Positions 1-6,472 are shown, numbered from the stretch's first letter. The stretch is DNA of 8,908 bases from an uncultured Eubacterium sp. (GCA_946611445.1 CAMODP010000073.1:1-8908); one strand, 5' to 3'. Program-made: numbers and translations. Notes: a model not told the origin generated them from the letters alone.

Positions 1-96
1 GGCGGCTTCCTGCTCTTCAAACTGCACGGGGCTCCTGTGCAGGAACCGGTCCAGTATCTGCCCGCGGGTCTCTTCATTCATCGTAAGAATCTGCAT
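1..96 (-). CDS. hisD: Histidinol dehydrogenase, N-terminal fragment (runs off the window)
   Basis: The minus strand from an ATG at 96 is open for exactly 32 codons to the window edge and begins MQILTMNEETRGQILDRFL. It starts 4 nt after the hisG stop, where hisD commonly sits in Firmicutes his operons. Histidinol dehydrogenase is a zinc- and NAD-dependent enzyme that oxidises histidinol to histidine. None of its catalytic residues fall in this fragment, so the call rests mainly on position and a plausible HisD-like N-terminus. A second in-frame ATG (M6, 79-81) is a possible start. The ATG at 96 has an AAGGA just before it, closer than ideal, while M6 would place the same AAGGA about 16 nt away, so neither ribosome site is perfect. 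Confidence 0.72.
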   Translation of the reverse strand, partial: MQILTMNEETRGQILDRFLHRSPVQFEEQEAA

Positions 97-100
97 TTCC

Positions 101-739
101 TTATCGGATCCTTTCTCTCATGGCGTTGATCAGCTGTGTGATGCGCGCGTTGTCCATGCGCATGCTGACGGGATTCACCACCACACGGGCGGAAAGCGGA
201 CATATCTCCTCCAGGACGGACAGGCCGTTCTCATAGAGCGTGCTTCCCGTCTCCACTATATCCACGATCACCTCTGACAGGCCGACGATGGGCGCCAGCT
301 CGATGGACCCGTTCAGCTTGATCAGCTCCACTGTCTGGTTGCGGCGGTTGTAAAAATGGTCATGTGCGATTTTCGGGTATTTGGTCGCGACGCGGATCAG
401 CTGATTGTGCTTCAGATACTCCGCGGCGGAGGCGGGCCCGCAGACGCACATGCGGCATTTTCCAAAGCCCAGATCCAGGACCTCGAAGATCTTGCGGTTC
501 TCCTCCATGATCGTATCCTTGCCGACAATGCCGATGTCCGCCGTCCCATACTCCACGTATGTCGGCACATCCGGTCCCTTTGCCAGGAAAAAACGGATGC
601 CGTACTGTTCATTGGTAAAGATCAGCTTGCGGCTGCTCTTGTCCTTCATCTCTTCACAGCTGATGCCGATCTGCTCCAGAAGCTCCATCGTCTGGGACGC
701 CAGGCGGCCTTTCGTAAGGGCGATGGTCAGGTATCTCAT
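101..739 (-). CDS. hisG: ATP phosphoribosyltransferase catalytic subunit, short form
   Basis: This 212-residue cytoplasmic enzyme joins ATP and PRPP to give phosphoribosyl-ATP, the first step of histidine synthesis. It begins [13 protein letters not shown], the usual HisG N-terminal strand and TKGR motif. It carries [25 protein letters not shown] sequence near residues 55-74 and the PRPP-binding loop [11 protein letters not shown] near residues 163-173. The length is that of the short HisGs form, which lacks the C-terminal regulatory ACT-like domain of the long form. Short HisG is known to need HisZ for activity and for feedback inhibition by histidine, and hisZ lies directly upstream. The ATG overlaps the hisZ stop as ATGA, which suggests translational coupling. 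A strong AAGGAGG ribosome site lies 6 nt before the start, inside the end of hisZ. Confidence 0.97.
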   Translation of the reverse strand: MRYLTIALTKGRLASQTMELLEQIGISCEEMKDKSSRKLIFTNEQYGIRFFLAKGPDVPTYVEYGTADIGIVGKDTIMEENRKIFEVLDLGFGKCRMCVCGPASAAEYLKHNQLIRVATKYPKIAHDHFYNRRNQTVELIKLNGSIELAPIVGLSEVIVDIVETGSTLYENGLSVLEEICPLSARVVVNPVSMRMDNARITQLINAMRERIR

Positions 740-2352
740 ATCTGCCCTCCTTCCTGCCCGGACAGGGCTGCCGTTCCGGCCTCTGCCGTTTCTTTCTGTG
801 TATCCGGTACCTCAGCGGTGTCTGCAGCGGTGTCTGCAGCGGCATCCGGGAGAGATTCTGTAATCTCAGTCTGCGTCTCCGGCACATCTTCCTGCGTCTC
901 TGCCGCGTTTTCCGGTATCTCCGGCACATCCTCCGGTGTCTCAGCCGCTGCTTCCTGTGTCTCTGCCGCGGCTTCCGGTGTCTCCGGGACGTCCTCTGTC
1001 AGCTCTGCCGCGGCTTCCGGTGTGACCGGCGCATTTTCACCTGCTTCCGTCTGTGTGTCCTGCCCCGCGTCTCCGGATCCGGCAGGCCGCACGGTTCCGT
1101 TCAGGTACGGACGCACATCTACAGTTTCCACTGAACCGGTCTGCAGATTGATGGCGTAGACTTCCTCCGCGGAACGGAAATAGATGATTCCGCCGAACTG
1201 GTTTCTCACGCCGTATCCGCGGTAGTGATCCAGTACCTTTCCCGGCTGAAAACGCACGGCAGCGACCTCCAGACCCCGGGCCCTCTGATCTGCCGCAAAG
1301 CGGATGGCCAGGCTTTCAAGATGCGCGGGATACAGCACCATGGTCTTGATGTCCGCGACGGGAAGCACAACCTTCTGTCTTTCCAGCGCGGTGAGCAGCG
1401 CGTCCACCTCTGTCGTAAATCCGACGGCAGGCGCGTTCTTCCCGAAATGCCTGATCAGCTTGTTGTATCGTCCTCCCTTGATCAGGGCATCTCCCGATCC
1501 GTATGTAAAGGCCTGGAAAATGATGCCTGTATAGTACTGGTATTCAGATACCATTCCAAGGTCATAGGTCACGTATTCCGCGCAGCCGTAATTTTCAAGA
1601 AGGGCGGAGATACGTTCCAGATGCTCCAGCGCCGCCCGTGCGCGCGCATTAATGCTCAGGCTGCCGGCGCGTGCCAGGATTTCCCGGCCGCCGAACTGTT
1701 CCGGCATCCGGTTAAACGCGTCCTTCAGTTCCTGTCTCATGGGCAGTCTGGCGATCAGTTCCTGCGCGCCGAAACGGTTCTGTATGGACAGGAGCTGCTG
1801 CAGCTCGGCGACTGCCTCCGCAGGCATCTGCGCTTCTTCTGTCAGCGCGCGGAAATATTCGGTATTCCCTACACTCACCTGAAATCTTGTCAGCCCGGAA
1901 TTCCGCATGATAGAGACAACCAGCGCCAGGATCTCCGCCTCTGCTTCCGCACTGTCATCATTCAGAAATTCCACGCCCATCTGCGTGCTTTCCTTCAGAC
2001 GTCCCTGATAGCTGGAGCTGTTGATGAAAACATTCCCTCTGTAGCACAGCCGGAGCGGCATGGATTCCTCTCCGAAGTACATGGCGACAGCCCGTGCCAC
2101 AGAAGGCGTAAAATCAGGGCGAAGCACCAGGGTATTGCCTTCTCTGTCAAAAAACTTGTACAGATTGCGGGAAGGTATCGTACCGACTTCCCGGGCAAAA
2201 ACATCAAAAAACTCAAATGTCGGCGTCTCGATCGGCTGGTAGCCGTAGGAACGGAACAGCTTCTCGATTCTCCGCTCCAGATACCGCTTCCGGTCGCATT
2301 CTCTTCCAAATATATCCCGCACGCCCTCCGGCGTATGTATCAGATTTGCCAT
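736..2352 (-). CDS. hisZ: ATP phosphoribosyltransferase regulatory subunit with long acidic C-terminal tail
   Basis: HisZ is a catalytically inactive paralogue of histidyl-tRNA synthetase that assembles with short HisG and confers activity and histidine feedback. The N-terminus ([11 protein letters not shown], residues 6-16) and [21 protein letters not shown] near residues 67-87 follow the class II synthetase fold. Later landmarks are LCYRGNVFI (102-110), [10 protein letters not shown] (273-282) and [12 protein letters not shown] (293-304). The recognisable fold ends near residue 422. The protein then runs 116 more residues (423-538) in a Pro/Ala/Glu/Thr-rich acidic stretch with one lysine and no arginine, including four 14-residue repeats. 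Family members are usually about 380-430 residues, so 538 is long. The ATG at 2352 has a degenerate AAGGCGG ribosome site 13 nt upstream, a wide spacing. The gene leads the his operon and has its own promoter. Confidence 0.95.
   Translation of the reverse strand: MANLIHTPEGVRDIFGRECDRKRYLERRIEKLFRSYGYQPIETPTFEFFDVFAREVGTIPSRNLYKFFDREGNTLVLRPDFTPSVARAVAMYFGEESMPLRLCYRGNVFINSSSYQGRLKESTQMGVEFLNDDSAEAEAEILALVVSIMRNSGLTRFQVSVGNTEYFRALTEEAQMPAEAVAELQQLLSIQNRFGAQELIARLPMRQELKDAFNRMPEQFGGREILARAGSLSINARARAALEHLERISALLENYGCAEYVTYDLGMVSEYQYYTGIIFQAFTYGSGDALIKGGRYNKLIRHFGKNAPAVGFTTEVDALLTALERQKVVLPVADIKTMVLYPAHLESLAIRFAADQRARGLEVAAVRFQPGKVLDHYRGYGVRNQFGGIIYFRSAEEVYAINLQTGSVETVDVRPYLNGTVRPAGSGDAGQDTQTEAGENAPVTPEAAAELTEDVPETPEAAAETQEAAAETPEDVPEIPENAAETQEDVPETQTEITESLPDAAADTAADTAEVPDTQKETAEAGTAALSGQEGGQI
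746..752 (-). promoter_or_regulatory. Ribosome binding site of hisG inside the hisZ tail
   Basis: AAGGAGG on the minus strand, 6 nt before the hisG ATG. It is embedded in the codons for the last residues of HisZ (GQEGGQI), so the end of the HisZ tail also serves as the hisG translation signal. Confidence 0.85.
856..1023 (-). repeat. Four 42-bp degenerate tandem repeats coding 14-residue units in the HisZ tail
   Basis: HisZ residues 444-499 divide into four consecutive 14-residue units: [42 protein letters not shown] and [14 protein letters not shown]. All keep T-P/Q-E at the start and a final E. At the DNA level the units are related but not identical. Further downstream a short duplication gives AADTAADTA, from two copies of a GTGTCTGCAGCG block on the plus strand. 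The pattern suggests growth of the tail by slippage or unequal recombination. Confidence 0.8.
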
Positions 2353-2376
2353 AATAGTATTCGCACCGCCTTCGCT

Positions 2377-2417
2377 TTAGTCTGCTAACATGTTACCATG
2401 CAAAATTGTTTTGTCAA
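2377..2417 (-). promoter_or_regulatory. Promoter of the his operon with overlapping palindromes
   Basis: On the minus strand there is a perfect -35 TTGACA (2412-2417), a 16-nt spacer, and TAACAT (2390-2395) as a -10 preceded by TGG, giving an extended -10. The -35 overlaps the recU TGA stop (2414-2416). Two inverted repeats overlap or follow the -10: TAACATGTTA (2386-2395), a perfect 10-bp palindrome, and TTAG-CAGA-CTAA (2377-2388). The expected transcription start is near 2383, leaving a leader of about 30 nt, too short for a T-box. The palindromes could be an operator, but this is inference. Confidence 0.7.
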
Positions 2418-2944
2418 GGTCTTTTCAGCAGATCCTTCTGAATCCCTTCCAGGTAAGGCACGATGATTCCCTTGTTCTGCAGAAAATAGGCCGGGTCCAG
2501 TTCCTCGAAGTGTATTCTCTTCAAACCGCCCTGACCGGCCCTCGTCCAGAACGCATCCAGCTCTTCAAACCGCATATAGTAGCAGATATCTCTCGACGAA
2601 TACCAGATCAGGAGAAACGCGACACCCTGCTGCTTTTCGAAATCCCTCATAAACCTGACCTGGTGCTCATGGACATTCGCGAGCGGAAAAGTATCCGTCT
2701 TGCATTCCTTCGCGTCAAAGCAGACAGGCACCCCCTGCACCACGCCGATATAGTCCACCGTGCTCTTCTGGTCAAAATAGGCCAGCGTGATGTGCCGGGT
2801 CTCCTTATCAATATTGATCGGCGTAATCGGGGTCGGCACTTTCTGGACCAGCGCCAGATTCTGCTCCCGGTACTGCTCATTGGTCCGGTTGATCAGTTCC
2901 TCCAGCGTAGATCCCCGAAGGCCCCTCGTCTTCCATGCGCACAA
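2414..2944 (-). CDS. recU: Holliday junction resolvase RecU, TTG start
   Basis: RecU cuts four-way Holliday junctions during recombination and replication-fork repair in Firmicutes. This 176-residue protein shows the family pattern: RGSTLEELINRTNEQY (10-25), KVPTPITP (35-42), STVDYIGVVQG (61-71), FDAKECKTDTFPLANVHEHQ (76-95), and FW.R..GG.K near the C-terminus. D64, D77 and K79 align with acidic and lysine residues of the B. subtilis active site; the acidic residue in FEAKE is Asp here. The only reasonable start is a TTG at 2944, one codon after the lepB stop and 8 nt after GGAGG. The nearby ATG (2934-2936) is out of frame. The N-terminus is about 20-30 residues shorter than B. subtilis RecU, missing only its flexible leader. 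It is likely co-transcribed with lepB. Confidence 0.93.
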   Translation of the reverse strand: MCAWKTRGLRGSTLEELINRTNEQYREQNLALVQKVPTPITPINIDKETRHITLAYFDQKSTVDYIGVVQGVPVCFDAKECKTDTFPLANVHEHQVRFMRDFEKQQGVAFLLIWYSSRDICYYMRFEELDAFWTRAGQGGLKRIHFEELDPAYFLQNKGIIVPYLEGIQKDLLKRP

Positions 2945-2947
2945 AGC

Positions 2948-3721
2948 TTATTCCTCCGCTGCCGGCGGCTGGTACCAGGTCTCATCTGCGCCGCCGATCG
3001 GCCCGATCTTCCAGACAGGCCAGTATCTGAACATGGCATTTCCGAGGATCTTTTCACGCTTCACAAACGTATTTTCCCAGTAGCGGGCATCCTTGGAATA
3101 GACGCGGTTGTCGCCCAGCATAAAATAGGAATCCTCCGGGACGGTGATCGGGAACGTCAGATTGCCGGTCGTAGTGGAATCCGGCGTCATGCAGAAGCTG
3201 TCCGTCAGCGGCACTTCTGAGCCGTTGACAAACACATCCCCGTCGTGAATATCAATCGTATCGCCGGGAAGGCCTATGATTCTCTTGATCAGGAGTCTCT
3301 TGTCATTGTCGGGATCCCGGAAAATCACGATATCGTACCGCTCCGGATCCCTGAAAAAGCGGTATGTGAGCCTGTTGCCGAAAAGCTGCTCACCCACCAG
3401 TATCGTCGGTTCCATAGAGGCCGAGGGAATGCGCGCGTTGACGACGATAAAGGTCTGCAGCAGGAGGATCACAGCCACCAGAATCACGACCATCCGCGCA
3501 TAATCGAAAATCTCGTACAGCAGGGTTCCTTTCTTCGGCCAGAAGCCCTTCTTCTCCGGCTCTTCCGGAGTGCCGCCGCCGGAGTCACCCTCCTGCCCGG
3601 CATAGTAAGCATCTCTTTCCAGCTTTTCCTGTTCCTGCTTCTCTTCCCGTTCCCGCACGACACGGCTGACAATCTCCTGCTGTCTGCGGCGCGCTTCCTG
3701 TCTGTTCTTTTTCTCTGTCAT
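2948..3721 (-). CDS. lepB: Signal peptidase I with charged N-terminal extension
   Basis: This membrane protease removes signal peptides from exported proteins. The 257-residue protein has one membrane span (about 76-95), with the catalytic domain outside. The catalytic serine is S102 in PSASMEPT and the general-base lysine is K146 in LLIKRIIGLPGD. The conserved GDNR..S.D.R box is at 203-213, with Ala at the usual DSR serine (DAR). Before the membrane span lies a cytoplasmic segment of about 70 residues. Residues 3-37 are almost all charged or Gln and likely helical or coiled-coil, followed by a flexible Gly/Pro/Glu stretch (41-58). Many Gram-positive enzymes have much shorter N-termini. The ATG at 3721 is preceded by AGGAAGG. 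A candidate promoter lies just upstream, and recU follows immediately. Confidence 0.96.
   Translation of the reverse strand: MTEKKNRQEARRRQQEIVSRVVREREEKQEQEKLERDAYYAGQEGDSGGGTPEEPEKKGFWPKKGTLLYEIFDYARMVVILVAVILLLQTFIVVNARIPSASMEPTILVGEQLFGNRLTYRFFRDPERYDIVIFRDPDNDKRLLIKRIIGLPGDTIDIHDGDVFVNGSEVPLTDSFCMTPDSTTTGNLTFPITVPEDSYFMLGDNRVYSKDARYWENTFVKREKILGNAMFRYWPVWKIGPIGGADETWYQPPAAEE
2953..2957 (-). promoter_or_regulatory. Ribosome binding site that fixes the recU TTG start
   Basis: GGAGG on the minus strand within the last codons of lepB, 8 nt before the TTG at 2944. There is no in-frame ATG near the beginning of the RecU homology, so this site decides the start. Confidence 0.75.
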
Positions 3722-3734
3722 AGCCTTCCTGACC

Positions 3735-3751
3735 GGCCGGCTTCACCGGCC
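3735..3751 (-). other. GC-rich hairpin in the lepB leader
   Basis: GGCCGG and CCGGCC form a perfect 6-bp stem around a 5-nt loop (TGAAG on the minus strand), ending 4 nt upstream of the lepB ribosome site AGGAAGG. On the minus strand it has no T-run and so is not a terminator for the upstream gene. In the transcript it could affect lepB translation. On the plus strand a T-rich run follows, but no plus-strand gene ends there. Confidence 0.45.
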
Positions 3752-3761
3752 CTCTTTCCTC

Positions 3762-3790
3762 TTTTTAGATTAACTGTTCTGTGTTTTCAA
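3762..3790 (-). promoter_or_regulatory. Candidate promoter of lepB-recU
   Basis: TTGAAA (3785-3790) and TAAAAA (3762-3767) on the minus strand are separated by 17 nt, just after the stop of the pseudouridine synthase gene. The -35 matches consensus at 5 of 6 and the -10 at 4 of 6. It is plausible but unproven; transcription from the upstream genes could also reach lepB. Confidence 0.45.
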
Positions 3791-3800
3791 CCGCCTGGAA

Positions 3801-4958
3801 TCAATCCGGTATATCCATGCCCAGCACGTGCAGCGTCCTGCGCAGGTCTTCCGGCAGGGGCGCGGTCAGCGTCCTCCCCGGCAGATTCCCCAGGTGCTCC
3901 GTCTTCGCCGGGAACTGCAGTCGGCAGGCGTGAAGAAACGGCCGCTTCAGGCCGGCTGTTCCGCGGAGTTCCCTGTTCCAGGCTTCATCGCCATATTTTA
4001 CATCACCGGCGAGCGGATGTCCAATAAAAGAAAGATGCGCGCGGATCTGGTGCGTTTTCCCGGTGATCAGGTGCACCTCCAGCAGCGTGCATCCCTTTCC
4101 GGACGCGACCGGCCTCCAGGCCGTCCGTATACAGGAGCCGCCCGGGAAGCCGTGTTCCCGGACAACTGCCTGCCGGGTCTTCCCGTCCTTCTGAAGCCAT
4201 GCCTCCGTCTCTGCCGGTTCCGTGACGGAACCCCTGACCAGGGCATAATAATACTTTTCCAGTGTCCGGTCCTGCAAAAGAGCAGACAGCTCCCTGGCCG
4301 CCGGCAGCGTCTTGGCGGCAATCAGCAGGCCGCTCGTATTGCGGTCCAGCCGGTTGACCACGCCGGGATTATAGTGTCTCGCAGAAGCTTCCGTCAGTTC
4401 TCCCTTTCCGGCCAGGTACGCCCTGACCATCTCGACCATCGAGACGTCATCGGGCTTCGCCTTCTGCGAGAGAATACCCGCAGGCTTATTCACGACCAGG
4501 ATACTTTCTGTCTCGCAGATTATACTGTCTCTGAGGTCGGCCTTATCGCCGGCCGGGCCGGCTGTGCCGCCCTGCCTGCGCGATACGTCCATCTCGCGGC
4601 TATGCCGCTTCGATGTACGTTGGCCGTCGAATGTGCACTCGTGCGAGCACGGTGCACGCTCTCCGGCCTTATCGCGCAAAAAAACAGCCGCTTCACTGGC
4701 AGCGGCCGGTGCTGCGGGTTCTGCCGGTTCCTCCGGGAGGGCGCCGAACTTCCGCAGTGTATCCTCAGAAAAAAACAGCTGCAGGGAATCGCCGGCAGAC
4801 AGCCGTTCATTCCCGTCAGCTTTTTTGTTGTTCAGGGTAATATTCTTTTTCCGGAGCATCCGGTACAGGAAGCTCTTTCCCGCTTCGGGCAGCATGCGCT
4901 GCAGAAAGCGGTCGAGGCGCTGGCCGGCGTCGGATTCGGTAACCTGGATACTGCGCAT
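3801..4958 (-). CDS. RluA-family pseudouridine synthase with S4 domain and an in-frame inserted element
   Basis: The enzyme isomerises uridine to pseudouridine in RNA, probably rRNA given the RluC/RluD-like architecture; the exact site cannot be told from sequence. An S4 RNA-binding domain covers about residues 10-65. The catalytic domain begins near 146 (ILVVNKPAG at 153-161), has the catalytic Asp D205 in NRLDRNTSG, and continues through LEVHLITGKTHQIRAHL (293-309) and HPLAGDVKYGD (314-324). At 385 residues it is longer than the usual ~300. The excess lies between the domains: a Pro/Ala/Glu-rich stretch (73-92), then residues 95-128 encoded by a 102-bp structured element, then a Gly-rich bridge. 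The reading frame is intact and the catalytic motifs are complete, so activity is likely. The ATG at 4958 has GAGG 5 nt upstream and lies 18 nt after the preceding gene. Confidence 0.94.
   Translation of the reverse strand: MRSIQVTESDAGQRLDRFLQRMLPEAGKSFLYRMLRKKNITLNNKKADGNERLSAGDSLQLFFSEDTLRKFGALPEEPAEPAAPAAASEAAVFLRDKAGERAPCSHECTFDGQRTSKRHSREMDVSRRQGGTAGPAGDKADLRDSIICETESILVVNKPAGILSQKAKPDDVSMVEMVRAYLAGKGELTEASARHYNPGVVNRLDRNTSGLLIAAKTLPAARELSALLQDRTLEKYYYALVRGSVTEPAETEAWLQKDGKTRQAVVREHGFPGGSCIRTAWRPVASGKGCTLLEVHLITGKTHQIRAHLSFIGHPLAGDVKYGDEAWNRELRGTAGLKRPFLHACRLQFPAKTEHLGNLPGRTLTAPLPEDLRRTLHVLGMDIPD
4577..4678. repeat. 102-bp palindromic element with terminal inverted repeats, inserted in frame in a coding gene
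   Basis: The ends are perfect 9-bp inverted repeats: TGCGCGATA (4577-4585) and TATCGCGCA (4670-4678). Between them lie two hairpins. The first pairs ACGT/ACGT (4585-4588 with 4617-4620), CATC/GATG (4590-4593 with 4612-4615) and GCGGC/GCCGC (4596-4600 with 4604-4608). The second pairs GGCCG/CGGCC (4622-4626 with 4664-4668), GTGCAC/GTGCAC (4633-4638 with 4652-4657) and CGTG/CACG (4640-4643 with 4648-4651). The whole can fold as a three-way junction. The length is 34 codons exactly, and it adds a Cys/His/Arg-rich segment (APCSHECTFDGQRTSKRHSR and flanks) between two protein domains. I see no target-site duplication and no second copy in the window. It resembles in principle the Rickettsia palindromic elements that insert into coding genes; a relationship is not implied. 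Confidence 0.75.
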
Positions 4959-4976
4959 AAGAACCTCGTCACTTCT

Positions 4977-5552
4977 TTACAATGCAATCGCCTTCAGCAC
5001 CGCCGCCTTCTTCCTGTCGGCCTCATCCGACTCCGGATCCCGGTGCGCGATCAGCTGCTCCAGCCGCTCAGCATATTTCCCGGCATCCGTGTAGATCTTC
5101 ACCGTCGTGCGGTATCCGGCCCCCTGCAGAGACCGCCGGATATGCTGTTCCATAAAAGCGATCTCGCCGGAAGTCGCCTTCTCAGACGTAAATGCCATCA
5201 CATACTCGCCGCAGACAGCCGCGGCGTCGATAAACATGTTTTTATCCTGTGTCGTCAGGTAGAGTTCATACAGCATCAGCAGATCATCTCCTGCCGCGCC
5301 GCTGATTCTGCGGTAGAGTTCCGCGTCCATGGGCCGCCGCAGCCAGATCATGATCAGTCCGGTCATGGACATCGCGCCCGGTATGCAGCCGACTGCCGCG
5401 ACGATCGACCAGATATTCCGCCGGTCTCCGCCGTTCAGGACCAGTCCGGCCGCAAACACGCCGAACGCTATGGCAAACAGCAGCACAGTGCGCACCAGTC
5501 TGCGTTTCTTCTCGCTGCGTATATAGCCATACTCACCCTTTTTGTCTCTCAC
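4977..5552 (-). CDS. Two-pass membrane protein of unknown function
   Basis: I do not recognise this 191-residue protein. It starts with a short basic segment (KKRRLVR, 15-21), followed by two hydrophobic spans at about 20-40 and 47-71 with a short loop (GGDRRN) between them. The remaining 120 residues are hydrophilic and probably helical, ending in a charged C-terminus; by the positive-inside rule both ends should be cytoplasmic. No catalytic motif is evident. The start is a GTG at 5552, with GGAG 7 nt upstream. It lies 21 nt after the RelQ-like gene and 18 nt before the pseudouridine synthase gene, so the three are probably one transcript. Position beside an alarmone synthetase is suggestive only. 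Confidence 0.85.
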   Translation of the reverse strand: MRDKKGEYGYIRSEKKRRLVRTVLLFAIAFGVFAAGLVLNGGDRRNIWSIVAAVGCIPGAMSMTGLIMIWLRRPMDAELYRRISGAAGDDLLMLYELYLTTQDKNMFIDAAAVCGEYVMAFTSEKATSGEIAFMEQHIRRSLQGAGYRTTVKIYTDAGKYAERLEQLIAHRDPESDEADRKKAAVLKAIAL

Positions 5553-5573
5553 CGGCAGGCTCCTCTCCTGTTC

Positions 5574-6407
5574 TCATTCCGCAACCTGTTTGATGCCGTC
5601 TCCCTGGCGGTTCTTCTGCGCCTTGTAGGCCTGCGCGATCAGGTCCAGCTGGTCATGGTACTGCTTCAGGTCTTCGATATTGCCCTGCTGGTAGATCCGG
5701 TAGAATTCTTCCTGGATCTTCTCCACCTCACGTCGGCTTGCCATGCGGTACAGGTTCTCGATCGACCCGACGATATCTTCTATCAGGTTATACCGCAGCT
5801 GGGAAGACAGCTGCGCGTCCATGATATCCTCCCGGACAGACGACATCTCATCATCCAGGGAAATAATGGCATTGGCGGCCTTGCTCAGGCGGCTGCTGAC
5901 CCGTTCGGGAATTCTTCCCTTGTACTTGTACTGCAGCGAATGCTCCACCGTAGCCCAGAAATCCATCGCCATCGTGCGGATCTGGATCTCGACATTGATA
6001 TCCTTCCTGCCGTCTATCGTCTCCACGCTGTATCTGACCACCAGATGATAGCTCCTGTAGCCGCTGTCCTTCTGGTTGCGTATATAGTCCTTGATCTCCA
6101 GGACCTCCAGGTCACTGCGCCGTCCTATTTCGTCCGCGATGCGGCTGATATCTTCCACAAACTGGCAGATAATCCGGATGCCGGCGATATCTTCGATCTC
6201 TTCCTCCATCCGCTCTTCGGGGACATTTTTTTTCTGCATTTTCTCCATTATGCTGGAGATGCTCTTCACGCGGCCGATCACGTGCTCGATCGGGCAGTAC
6301 TGGCCTCTTTCCTGGTATTCCCGTTTCATGTAACGGAATTTCATCATCAGTTCATCCACAGCCTGCTCATAAGGGCTCAGGATCTGATGCCACAGCCTGA
6401 TATCCAT
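5574..6407 (-). CDS. relQ: Small alarmone synthetase, RelQ-like (p)ppGpp synthetase
   Basis: The family transfers pyrophosphate from ATP to GDP or GTP to make (p)ppGpp. The synthetase domain spans about residues 1-200 and lacks the HD hydrolase domain of long Rel proteins. Visible motifs are PIEHVIGRVKSISSI (39-53), EDIAGIRIICQFVEDI (72-87), SGYRSYHLVV (115-124), and VEIQIRTMAMDFWATVEHSL (139-158). D73 and E140 are in the expected metal and nucleotide site positions. At 277 residues it is longer than B. subtilis RelQ (about 211), with a charged helical C-terminal extension of roughly 75 residues. By comparison with RelQ recalled from memory, residues that bind pppGpp allosterically are changed here. 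The ATG at 6407 has a strong GGAGGTG upstream. An intrinsic terminator lies just 22 nt before the start. Confidence 0.92.
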   Translation of the reverse strand: MDIRLWHQILSPYEQAVDELMMKFRYMKREYQERGQYCPIEHVIGRVKSISSIMEKMQKKNVPEERMEEEIEDIAGIRIICQFVEDISRIADEIGRRSDLEVLEIKDYIRNQKDSGYRSYHLVVRYSVETIDGRKDINVEIQIRTMAMDFWATVEHSLQYKYKGRIPERVSSRLSKAANAIISLDDEMSSVREDIMDAQLSSQLRYNLIEDIVGSIENLYRMASRREVEKIQEEFYRIYQQGNIEDLKQYHDQLDLIAQAYKAQKNRQGDGIKQVAE

Positions 6408-6428
6408 ACTTCACCTCCGGAAACACGG

Positions 6429-6472
6429 AAAAACTGCCGCATCTGCATTCGGGAGAATGGCCAATGCGGCAG
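6429..6472 (-). terminator. Intrinsic terminator after the coiled-coil gene
   Basis: On the minus strand CTGCCGCAT (6464-6472) pairs perfectly with ATGCGGCAG (6434-6442). An inner CATTC/GAATG stem sits inside the loop, and TTTTT follows at 6429-6433. It lies 34 nt after the coiled-coil gene's stop and 21 nt before the RelQ-like start. It probably ends the mgsA-to-coiled-coil transcript. No separate promoter fits between it and the next gene, so it may be leaky or regulated. Confidence 0.9.

Noticed and set aside
356..1159. Plus-strand open frame with Ser/Ala/Val repeats
   Set aside because: It is the antisense reading of the HisZ repeat tail and hisG; the repeats come from the HisZ coding repeats.
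1225..2388. 387-codon plus-strand open frame opposite hisZ
   Set aside because: Fully antisense to clear HisZ homology, with no ribosome site or recognisable domain.
2353..2413. T-box or histidine attenuator upstream of hisZ
   Set aside because: The predicted leader is about 30 nt, far too short, and has no specifier stem, T-box motif or His-codon leader peptide.
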